Assembly: GCF_040436345.1 (NCBI RefSeq)
Contig: NC_133223.1
Coordinates: forward strand, 8,226,847-8,290,846
DNA from: Pagrus major
Lineage: Eukaryota > Chordata > Actinopteri > Spariformes > Sparidae
Direction of reading: 5' to 3'
Length of the DNA: 64,000 nt
The stretch's first letter is position 1; the number at the start of each line of letters is the position of its first letter. The position numbers and the translations under genes are program-made. Below, one piece after another: positions 1-46,928 of the stretch. The notes under the pieces were generated by a model, which was not told the DNA's origin, searched no databases, and was given only the letters and a program-made list of their open reading frames with translations.

Positions 1-2086
1 TTTGCCTTAAATGTAATTTGTTCATTCACGCCCACGTCAGCTGACTCTGCAGTAGTCACAGATGTTTATCGGCTCCAGCTCAGATTGGCACCTGGGAGGA
101 CACGCTTATTTTCGCCACTCGTCAGGCGTGATGCTATGACGTGTGTTGAAGTCAAGGACACTGGCTTGGTCATACTTTTCCAAACGTCTCTGTTCAAGCA
201 GCACTCCAACATCATTGAGTCAACGCTGAGTTTGAAAAAGAGACTGAAGTTAAAGATATTAAAACAGTAACAACAGTTACATTGAGAGTGGCTTCCATGT
301 TACCACACAAACTAAAAACTGCGCATGTGCGACTCTCAACAGAGATGAGAAAGAATCAGCTCCGGACAAAACAATGTGTCTAATTCAGAATATAATTAAC
401 CCGTGTTCTGGATATAGTCCGACGAGGTGTATGATCTGCTGCTTTCCACTGTTTTCCCAGCTCATTCATGCTTCACAATCGCCTGTTTTTTAGCAGGTTT
501 ACCCATGTCTAAAAAAACTATACCAACTATAATTTTGATGTGAAAGTGGTATTAGAGAGGGGCTACGAAGAGAGAATTTTGATTGGTTGTTCTCTTGTGA
601 GGTAAAAGTGAAGAGAGGTCCTCTGTTTGTATTTCCCAAAAATAAAGTCAGGAAAAAAGTGACATTCCAGAGAGGCAAAGTTGGACAAAAGCAGCAGAAG
701 AATATCATGTGTTGATCTTTTGGGTATATTTATTTGTAATGCTGACAAATCTGCTGACTTGTTTGAACATTAAGTCTTCATCAGGAGATTGTGTATGTTG
801 GGACGAGAAGAGAAGAAGAGAAGCGCTGAAATCTTGATTGGTTTGTGTTTGTTAAGATGCTTTGATTGAGGAAAGAGTGTGTGTGTTGAAAGGAGGAGTG
901 AGAAAATCCTGGTGTGGGAGAGTAGAAGGAGCTGTAATGAGGATTGTCCTGAGTGAGCTCAGGAAAAAGCACGCTGTGGGTGTGTTTGGGAGACTTGAAT
1001 GAGGACAGGAAGCGCTGTGGCTGTGTGGGGAGAAAGTGTGTGTTGTGGGTTTGTGTAAAAGCTTGTTGTGGGTGCAGAGAAAGTCTTAAATAAGGAGCCT
1101 GTGTGTGTGTTGTGGGGGCATGGAGAAAGAGAGACTTGTTTGGGAGAAAGGAGCAAAGGGACGTTTGGAAAGCTGTTAAGATGAAAAGGTTTTTATAGTT
1201 TTTAAACAGTGTGGTTGTGTTGTGGGTTTAGAAAAAGTTTTAAATCAGAGAAAGTGTTGTGTGTAGTCAAGGAGAGACAGCATCTTGTTAGGATAAAAAC
1301 AAGGCATTTGGAAAGTCCCCAAGAGGGAAAATGGTGTTAGAAGTGTAAGGAGAAAAGTCTTAGGTGAAGAATGTGTGCTACAGGGCAAAGAGACTGTCTT
1401 GCTTTGGTCTTGGAAAGCAGTCAGGAGAAGGGACGTAGTGATTGGCCAACAGAGGGGAAAGGGGGTGTTTCAGGGCAGTAAGGAGTCTTGAGGACGTCTT
1501 GCAGAGGAGTGGACAAAGAGGCAACACAGAGTCTCGATTGGCTGCAGTTAGAGTGTGTCTTGAGGAAGCAGAGGAGAGAAATCTGAGTGTGCACAGCGAA
1601 GGAGCGCTGGTAGGAAGGGAGGTGAAGAAGAGGACAAGAAGAGAAGAGGGTGAAGATCGGAACGAGGCAAAGAGTTGGGGGTGAAAGGGAAAACAGGAGG
1701 AGAGGAAAAGTGGGCAACAGGGTGAGAAAGAAGGCAAGGTTTTGTTTGTGGGTGAACACTGTGGCAGATGAAGAGCTGACGAGGTAGAAAGAGAAGAAAG
1801 GGAGGACAAGACAACAAAGCAACCACAGAGGGGAGGGTGAGAAAATAAAAAATAAAAGCTTTTGTGGAATAAAGATTAACAGAGTTAATGAGAGGGAGAG
1901 CTGGCTAACAAGTTTCTGCTGCCAAGACACACGAAACCAAAGACTCACACACAGAGACCAAAATACCCATTGAGAGGGAGCTTAGTGACAGGAGCTGGTG
2001 TTTTTGAGTGTGCCGCTCCTCCTCTTCCTCCTCCTTCTCCTCCTCCTCCTCTTCATGCTGGTGTTGGCCTTAACTGTCGTCGGGTC
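1..2086 (+). other. xpo4 intron (3' part), purine-rich
   Basis: This is the 3' end of an intron whose donor is off the left edge. About 560-1960 is strongly purine-biased on this strand. It shows degenerate GAGAAAGT / GTGTTGTGGGTT motifs recurring between 780 and 1300, then an AGGAGAG-type tract at 1560-1830. No convincing exon is seen. The long minus-strand frames here are pyrimidine-rich shadows. Confidence 0.6.
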
Positions 2087-2088
2087 AC
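2068..2088 (+). promoter_or_regulatory. xpo4: U12-type branch point and AC acceptor
   Basis: CCTTAAC at 2068-2074 matches the minor-spliceosome branch consensus (TCCTTRAC) except its first base. The intron ends in AC at 2087-2088, 15 bases after the branch adenosine (2073). The required exon phase (one base missing from a leucine codon) fits exportin-4. Confidence 0.75.
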
Positions 2089-39754
<37,666 letters not shown>

Positions 39755-40190
39755 CCACTGGAAACCGACTCCGCCTCCACTCATCGTTTTGAAAAGCAAC
39801 CAATCAAAAAAACCCACCTGCTTCATCCCTAAGAACTATGGGTAGAAGAGACGGCTCGAAGCCTGTGAGGAACTCTGTCTCTCTGCCTGCAGGGATCCAT
39901 CTCATGCCTGAATGTCGAACATGTTTTCGCCTCCTCGGATTTCTTTTTTGTTTTGTTTTCCTTCCCATCCATGTCACCCCAGGCGCCGCCCTTCCATCAT
40001 GATTGACGGACTTGATGACGATGATGTGGTAACCATGGAGACAGAACTGCAGAGCAGATGGACTCAGCCGGAGGATCCTGCCCTGTTCACTGAAATGACG
40101 GAGCACTGACCATCATGGCGACGAGAGGTGGACCAGCAGCTGATGTCAACGACCTTGCGTACCTGGAGGCTGCCAGAGCACATGCACGCG

Positions 40191-40262
<72 letters not shown>

Positions 40263-41380
40263 GACTGAGGGTAAAACAGGTCGCTGTTGGTGGAAATTAA
40301 ATACGTTTTTCTTTTTTTCCAGAGTGAGGTTTTGTAGTTGAGGGTGTTAGAGGGGCCATTTTGTTTCAAGAATGCCATGGTGACAACCTCCTACCCAATG
40401 TACACACACACACACACATACACACTTCATATTAACAGTTTCCATTCTTAGGCACACACACACACACACACACAGACACACACACACATATGCCACCCCA
40501 ATCTTTCCCAGAGTGCCTTTGTTTTGTTGATTGTTCTGTGTGTGTGCGTGTGTGAATCGTGTCATACATCAACTGACAACAAACAACAACTGTGCCTGTC
40601 ATTCACCAAGAATACAGCAGATGCACACACACTCACTCAAAAAACGCACATGCACACACATGCGATATGTTGCCATGACAACAAAGGTTTGTCTTGCCTG
40701 GCTGTCTTTGGGGTTGCTGAACCACACAGCACAGGAGGCCGTTGGTTTGTTGGCGATGACAGAAAACCAAAATCGGAATATAATGTTTTCAAATCTGAAC
40801 CTGACAAATGTTTGTTAAAAAAACAAAAACATGACTGAAATGTTTTTATATGCCAGTTGATGGCAGGAAGAGTTGATTGAGTTCAACATTGTATGAATTC
40901 AGCTGGGGGGAGCAACGTTCTCTGTGTTGACCTTTGCGGTTTGATATTTTTTCTCTATTTGGATTGTAGTATTACGTTGCGGCCCCCCTCCCAATGGACA
41001 GACGAAGGCCCACGAAGGATCGGGCCTCTAAAGTTTAGCAGATTAATTTCAGTAGTATTTTTCTACAGCAGCAGATCCACCCTATCTCTCTTCAACACAC
41101 ACACACACTGGATTGAAGCAAAGACTGTTTGAGTTGAAGGACAGCAATAACAAACCAAATAAAAAGGAACAGAGCCACTTGTTGAAGCATTATGTTGGAG
41201 ACAGACTCCTCCTCATTCAGAGCACTATCCTGGTTATTGTAGAATGGCTGTTTTGTTAATGAAGTGTAAAAGTGTACATAAACTTATTGTATAAAACCTT
41301 CTGGCCTCTTCATTTCCCTTCATGTCGTCTCTGTTGTCTTTTGTCTACTTAAGAAATAAATAAAGTTATTGAATATTCTT
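39755..41380 (+). other. xpo4: xpo4 3'UTR with poly(A) signals
   Basis: This is non-coding by homology and contains four CA-rich microsatellites (about 40185-40260, 40401-40420, 40453-40490, 41095-41108). AATAAA occurs at 41158-41163 and, overlapping, at 41355-41364; cleavage probably falls near 41375-41385. A 65-codon ATG frame (39912-40109) sits in it and is reported as a finding. Confidence 0.7.
40185..40260. repeat. (CA)n in xpo4 3'UTR
   Basis: CACGCGCACGCA leads into about 65 bp of pure CA. Shorter CA runs follow at 40401-40420 and 40453-40490. All are inside the transcript. Confidence 0.95.
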
Positions 41381-41389
41381 TTTTAATAT

Positions 41390-42250
41390 ACTTTATTTTT
41401 TCAAGAGAACATTGAAATACAGAAAAAAAAAAGTGCAGCACCTAGAAACAGTTGGTCACATTTGTATTTATACAAACAGTTGCATTGATATATATATATA
41501 TACATACATATGGTAAATATTCAGTGATCATCTTGTGAGGTCACATACACAATCCATTTTTCCCAGTACCTCAGGAATGTAACAGTCTGTAAATTTAATA
41601 AAAAAGTTCCATCCCTTGAATAGTAGTAGCAATATCTATCCTGTCAGTCTTTGTTGGAGGTTCAGCCTGTAACCATTTTGTGTTGCAGCTTTTGTGCTGG
41701 CAGTTAATAATATCTTTAGTGGGTATTTATCTTGGGCCAAAAGATGAGCTGCGATGTTGCCCAAATAAATTGTAGTAAAAGAGCCGTCATCACCAAATAT
41801 GTTTTGTATTGCTTGTGTTGCCTCCTGCCAATACGAGCGAATGGCTGGGCAGCCCAAGAATATGCGGAAATGATCTGCCAGCTGTTCACCACATTTCCTC
41901 CGGCATAGACCTCTTTCCATCACATCTGTCTGTACACTTTTTAGCTTAAGGGTTACAAAATATCTAATCAAATACCTTCAACAGAGCTCTCTCCAAAGGC
42001 CTGGTCTTGTGGAAGATGATTAGATAGAACACAAGTTCAACTAGTCCTCTGAGATGACAAGCCCACATTCCTTCTTCCATTTTAGCTTAATCTTATTCGT
42101 TGAATGTTTCCTGTTGTCTTTATATTGATTATACTCTGTAACACCAAATATTTCATCTTCCAGACATGTTGGTAGCTGTTATTCAAGATAAGCAGGACTT
42201 TGGAGGTAAAATATCACCTGTCTAGCTCATGAAATGAATAACTGAGTTGC
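41390..42250 (-). pseudogene. LINE-1 ORF2 C-terminal fragment, 5'-truncated
   Basis: The minus-strand frame 41971-41636 reads ...CRRKCGEQLADHFRIFLGCP, WQEATQAIQNIFGD, YLGNIAAHLLAQDKYPLKI, LLTASTKAATQNGYRL. This is the cysteine/histidine 'CGE..DH..F..CP' and 'LLxAxKKAIT' end of fish L1 ORF2 proteins. Interrupted homology continues upstream to about 42250 and downstream, after a TAG, to about 41550. The segment ends with its own AATAAA (minus, 41392-41397) and an A-rich tail (minus, about 41377-41385). It is a dead insertion, opposite in direction to xpo4. Confidence 0.75.
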
Positions 42251-42940
42251 AGTGCTGTACTGACAGGTCTTTCTATAATGCTTTTCATCCCATTTAGAGA
42301 TATTAGGGTAGCCTAGGTAACAGACACACCTCTGTATAATGCAACACAGTTAAACAGCACCACAATCTACACACTCCTTAATGACTGTCAGTTGAATCAA
42401 CAACTTTAAAACAGTTTCAACAAAACCTGAACATTACGACCGTCATGAAGACGAGGTTTAGAACAAGACTTTTGCTTTACACAGTGCATCATTTTATGAA
42501 ACAGATTATTTTGTTTTTTCTGTGAACGTAGCACAAAAGGACTCAAACTACACTAAATACATTAATATTTTATTAATTTTAGCTGAGTGTACCTAATAAT
42601 CTGGCAACATCATGTTTATTTTTCCACACTTACTGAGACTGAAGTTAAGATAACTGTCACACCCTTGTATTTAGATGATGTCACCAACTTATTTAAGGAT
42701 TTGCATTTTTTGCTGGCAGTGTTTGAAATATTGTTTTGAACTAAAGTTGAATGTCAAACCTACAGTGATTCTTCTGTTTAAGGCCAAATCTGTCATTATT
42801 TTTGATTATTCACAAACAGCTGAGGCGTTTAGCTACAGCACATCTCTGTGTGTTCACTGGTCTCAACTGAAAATAAAGCACAGTGAGAGAGAAACAGCCA
42901 GATAGAGACTTTTGTCCCTCCGCAAGAGCCATACTTTCTG
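42251..42940. other. Intergenic, xpo4 to eef1akmt1
   Basis: AT-rich spacer in which nothing is recognised apart from approach to the promoter-like sequence at 42940. Confidence 0.5.
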
Positions 42941-43045
42941 GATTTACGTCATCGCGCCGCGACTTCTCACATGTTCACAACACAGCAGCGGTGAAGTAAA
43001 GTGCTCGTCGGGCTCGGGACCAGTTTCTGACAGGTCTGCTCATTT
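42941..43045 (+). promoter_or_regulatory. eef1akmt1: Probable eef1akmt1 promoter / 5' non-coding exon
   Basis: A CRE/ATF-type octamer TTACGTCA (42944-42951) is followed at once by the CpG-rich ATCGCGCCGCGACTT and a GC-rich stretch, all in an AT-rich setting. An acceptor-like TTTTCTTTTAGTTTCAG ends at 44537, just before the ATG exon, so a 5'UTR intron of about 1.5 kb is likely. TSS and donor are not fixed. Confidence 0.5.
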
Positions 43046-43390
43046 TTCCTCTCGTCATTTCTGTCATTCAGTCATCAGACTCTCCCCCACAAATGTAAAT
43101 GATGCGTTCTTGTTCTAATTAAATAAAAATGTCGGGGATAATTGAAGAGTGTTAACCAGGTGTGTTTGTAGTTTTCAAACGTACAGTGTCTGTCCGTCAA
43201 ATTTGAATTAATACACGTGTAAAGCTATGCAAGGTAAATATTAAAACGTTAAAAATATCCGTGGTGGTAGAAATAGTATGTTACAAAAGGAGTGAAGAGG
43301 AAAAAAATCTACTGTAGTAGACGACACAAATGTCCACATGTCAAATATGTGGTGAGAAAAGGGATAAATAATGCAGAACAGTTTAAGCCT

Positions 43391-43650
43391 GGAGCTAAAC
43401 TGCATTACTTGAATAATGACTTGGAGCTAAACTGCATTACTTGAATAATGACTTGGAGCTAAACTGCATTGCTGACTTAACATTGTATGAAGAAGCAGAT
43501 GAACAAATATGAAGAGTTCGAAGAGTAGCAGAGTATGAATAGCTGTTAAAATGGGAAAGAGATTAAGAACACAGTTTAAGCCTGGAGCTGAACTGCATTG
43601 CTTACTTTGTTTGAAGAAGCAGCTGAACAAGAATGAAGAGCTGAAAAAGT
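43391..43650. repeat. 32-bp tandem repeat with larger duplication
   Basis: GGAGCTAAACTGCATTACTT + GAATAATGACTT (32 bp) starts at 43391, 43423 and 43455, the third copy being partial. The larger block (TTTAAGCCTGGAGCT...GAAGAAGCAGATGAACAA...GAAGAG, about 43381-43520) recurs diverged at about 43572-43645. Confidence 0.85.
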
Positions 43651-43732
43651 GGGAAAGAGTCAATCACTATGAATGGGACTGAAAAGTTGAATAAACCCCA
43701 TAATGTATTAAAAAGTGGAACATTTTACTCTC

Positions 43733-43733
43733 T

Positions 43734-43798
<65 letters not shown>
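43733..43798. repeat. (GT)n microsatellite
   Basis: A short TCTCTC run passes into about 60 bp of pure GT. It probably lies in the eef1akmt1 5'UTR intron. Confidence 0.95.
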
Positions 43799-43801
<3 letters not shown>

Positions 43802-44227
43802 TTTAATCTCGTACTGCTGCTTGAACCTCAAAGACAGTGACTCCTATCGCCTAAAAGGTGACATGATAAGAAACAGGAGACCCTGCTGAGTGCACTGTGC
43901 TCAGAATAATGATAAAGATTCTTGTTTTTGTGTAAAAGAACACATGGTGTTATGCTGGAAGCATTCACACCAACAAGGTCAGAGCAGCAATTATTGTGTC
44001 TTTAATGCGACTCTCATTTCCACAGTCCACAGAGCATCAAGAAGAGAAACCTGAAAACAAAACAATGTCTCAAAACACTGAAATGACATCAATCCAAATT
44101 CAATGACAAAAATAGAAAACCAGTATAACAGTGAAGAAATCCATACATATGCCCAATCCTGTGTGTGTGGCTGTTTTCTGCTGTGTCTCTACTCTAATGT
44201 GTTGTGAAGTCAGTCTTAATGACATTG

Positions 44228-44257
44228 CCTAATTAAATTAAATTAAATTAAATTAAG
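44228..44257. repeat. (AATTA)n pentanucleotide repeat
   Basis: Five to six AATTA units upstream of the eef1akmt1 start exon. Confidence 0.9.
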
Positions 44258-44577
44258 GTGGAAAATATAAACATCATATGTAAAATAACCAAATTGATGT
44301 TCAGTGCAGTGACCTGTGATTGTATGTCATGCTTTTTTTTTTAAATAAAACATCTTTGAATATGTTAAACAAAATCTTTACCTTCCATTTTCTTGGATAA
44401 ATTAATTTGGGCAACAGATTGTTTTTAAACTACAGCACAGTATGATCATGTCATCACTATATAATTGTATGGGAAGTCAGTAAACAATCATTCCTAGTTA
44501 CTGCCCTGTTATTGAGGTGCTTTTCTTTTAGTTTCAGGTTTTCTGCTCCTTCGTTGTGTTCCCCTCCTCTATCAGCC

Positions 44578-44724
44578 ATGAGTGACAGTGATGACGACGT
44601 CCCCGCGCTGTCAGCTCACACTCTGGCCGCCCTGCAGGAGTTTTACAATGAGACCAGGACCACCGAGGCTCACAGCACCACACCATCAGACCAGTTCGCT
44701 GTGGGAGCGGTGGAGGAGGACTGG
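44578..44724 (+). CDS. eef1akmt1: eef1akmt1 coding exon 1
   Basis: 49 codons, MSDSDDDV to [10 protein letters not shown]; donor GTGAGT. An acceptor-like CTTTTAGTTTCAG ends at 44537, so the exon probably starts at 44538 with 40 bases of 5'UTR. Confidence 0.95.
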
Positions 44725-46928
44725 GTGAGTTTACAGGATTTAGTGACAGGAGACAGAAACATTTAGAAACTGCTGAAGCATCAGTCGGATGTGTTTTCTT
44801 TCTTTTCTTTTTTTAACCTAATAATTCTCATTATGAATTATTCGTACATTTTTATTCTGTGCGTGTGTGTTTGTGTCCGTCAGAGGATGAGCCAGTTCTG
44901 GTACAGCGACGAGACAGCGACTAATTTAGCGGAGGAGGTCATACGTGAAGCTGGAGAGGGAGGCAGGTAAAACCACACACACACACACACTGAGTGCCAA
45001 TCCCTCATTTTTAGATCAGTAATTCTCAATCCAGGTGTCGCAAGATAAACCCTACAGCTCACAAGACAATATGTAGTTAGAAATTCAAACTCAGAATTTT
45101 AATAATTACGATATTAATGAGGTAATAAAACAAACTCTTTTTTTTTCTATAGCTGAATAAACAAGCTGTTCTTTCAGTCTTCCTCCACAAATGAAGCATA
45201 AATGAATGGCCGTAACCTCATCTCCCTGTCGTTTCTTAGTTTGGAATCCGTAGTATTCACATACATTCGATTAAACTTGATTTAATGTGCAAGCCATGCC
45301 TCCAGCCATGGTGACAGGCAGAAAACAATTATAGAACTACACATCAGCGAGCTAGACAGCTTCATCAAGTCATTTATTTGAGGATATTTACGATTATCTC
45401 GATTCATGATTACCCAATAATGAAAATTCACCATGAGTCTTTCTTATGGTCTCATCCCTATATGTGTGTGTAGAAACTGTTTCATCTGTCTTCTGTGATG
45501 GATGGATTCTGATCCTTTAGCATCAGAACAAAATGGCAGCTGTAGAAAAAGAAGTCCTTACACTGTGTGTTTGACCAGTTACACACAGGAACATAAAAAT
45601 TCCAAGGTTTAAGCTTCATCTCCAACATGAGTGTTAAGTGTCTTTATATTTCGTGTTTGTTTTTACTCGTAGGATAGCGTGTGTGAGTGCGCCCAGTGTG
45701 TACCAGAAGTTAAAGCAAGGTGTAGTGGACGGCTCGGACCGGGTGTCTTCCGTCGTGTTGGAGTACGACCGCCGCTTCGCCACCTACGGCGATGACTTCA
45801 TCTTCTATGACTACAAGGAGCCGCTGTCTTTTTCGGCCAGCGTGGCTCCTCAGAGCTTCGACATCGTCCTTGCCGACCCACCGTACCTGTCTGAGGAGTG
45901 TCTGAGCAAAGTGGCCGAAACCATCAAATACCTGAGCAAAGGCAAAGTGCTGCTGTGCACAGGTGAGAGGGAGGAGGGGCTCAGTTTGCATTATTATTAT
46001 ATTAAGTCACAGAAATAAGCGCCTGTTTCACTTTATGATAAATCTCTGACGAAGAGACACTGTGTTAGATATGGTGTACATGTTGGCTCAGTTTCTACTT
46101 GCGACAAAGTATTGAATGAATAAAAAAAGTAAACATAAAAATAATTTAGAATTCATGCTATTAATCCTCTATATCTTTAATATTTTAGTTTAATTTAGTA
46201 CTGGTACCATTTTAATGGCCACTGCAAGGTGAAATAGCTCAGCAGTAAAGTGAAGTAAGACGGTCACCTCTAATGTTATATAAAATACTTGTTGTTTTAT
46301 AAATGTTTTCTAAAACATTTTATCGTTTGTTAACAGTGAAATAACTATTAACTAACCTTTAATCAGCTATAAATGTACCATTTATTAATGATGGTTATTA
46401 CAGAGTGTTACCTGCTAGCTTTGTATTGATGAAACTGTTTAATATCCACACCAATATGAAAACTGAGGTTTGTGTGTCCACACTCATGGTGTGAAAAACT
46501 GATCAGCTCTGAGTTCTAACATCAGTAATCTTTGAAAACCCAGCCGACAACTGACCGTCTTGTTCTGCTGTTTTTGATTTTATATGTAGTCAAATTTCAT
46601 CAATTTTGAGGATAAACGAGCCGATCCCGGCACAATGAGCACATTGTTTGCAGTCTGCGACAGTCTCTCATGTTTGTCTACACATAGAGGCTTTAAACTG
46701 ATATCACTCATGTTGAACCTACACTTTAGTGAAAAGAAAGTGAGCAGCAGAAACGTTTTGAGTGTCCTGTGACGTCTGATCTTTGTGTCTGCAGGAGCCA
46801 TCATGGAGGATGTGGCCAAAGATCTTCTGGATGTAAAAATGTGCGGCTTCCTGCCGAAACACAACAAAAACTTGTCCAATGAGTTCCGCTGTTTTGTCAA
46901 CTATCCGTCTCTCCTGCTGTCCTGCTGA
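44578..46928 (+). CDS. eef1akmt1: eEF1A lysine methyltransferase 1, complete
   Basis: Exons 44578-44724, 44884-44966, 45673-45962 and 46795-46928 join to 654 bp, 217 aa (human about 214). The protein starts [20 protein letters not shown], the conserved N-terminus of EEF1AKMT1/N6AMT2. It has a Rossmann-type SAM methyltransferase fold and the catalytic motif IV DPPY at residues 145-148 (within [14 protein letters not shown]). It ends [20 protein letters not shown]. Known function: methylation of a lysine of eEF1A in the cytoplasm (yeast homologue Efm5). It was formerly named as a DNA N6-adenine methyltransferase because of DPPY. The start ATG has a good context (CAGCCATGAG). Confidence 0.96.
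44884..44966 (+). CDS. eef1akmt1: eef1akmt1 coding exon 2
   Basis: Acceptor GTGTCCGTCAG; reads [20 protein letters not shown] then REAGEGG plus a split arginine codon; donor GTAAAA. Confidence 0.95.
44967..45672 (+). other. eef1akmt1 intron
   Basis: A 706-bp intron with a short CA run at 44974-44989; nothing else recognised. Confidence 0.7.
45673..45962 (+). CDS. eef1akmt1: eef1akmt1 coding exon 3 (catalytic)
   Basis: Acceptor TTACTCGTAG; reads [16 protein letters not shown] to [12 protein letters not shown]. It carries the nucleotide-binding strand IACVSAPS, the acidic EYDRRF strand and DPPY; donor GTGAGA. Confidence 0.96.
45963..46794 (+). other. eef1akmt1 intron
   Basis: An 832-bp AT-rich intron in which no repeat family is recognised. 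Confidence 0.7.
46795..46928 (+). CDS. eef1akmt1: eef1akmt1 coding exon 4
   Basis: Acceptor TGTGTCTGCAG; reads (G)[18 protein letters not shown] to NYPSLLLSC and TGA at 46926-46928. The last eight residues diverge from mammals, as is usual for this tail. Confidence 0.94.

Noticed and set aside
1998..2088. A signal-peptide-like Leu-rich start (MFLSVPLLLFLLLLLLLLF) in frame with the xpo4 exon.
   Set aside because: It is the CTCCTC pyrimidine tract read as protein; exportin-4 is not secreted and homology stops sharply at the splice position.
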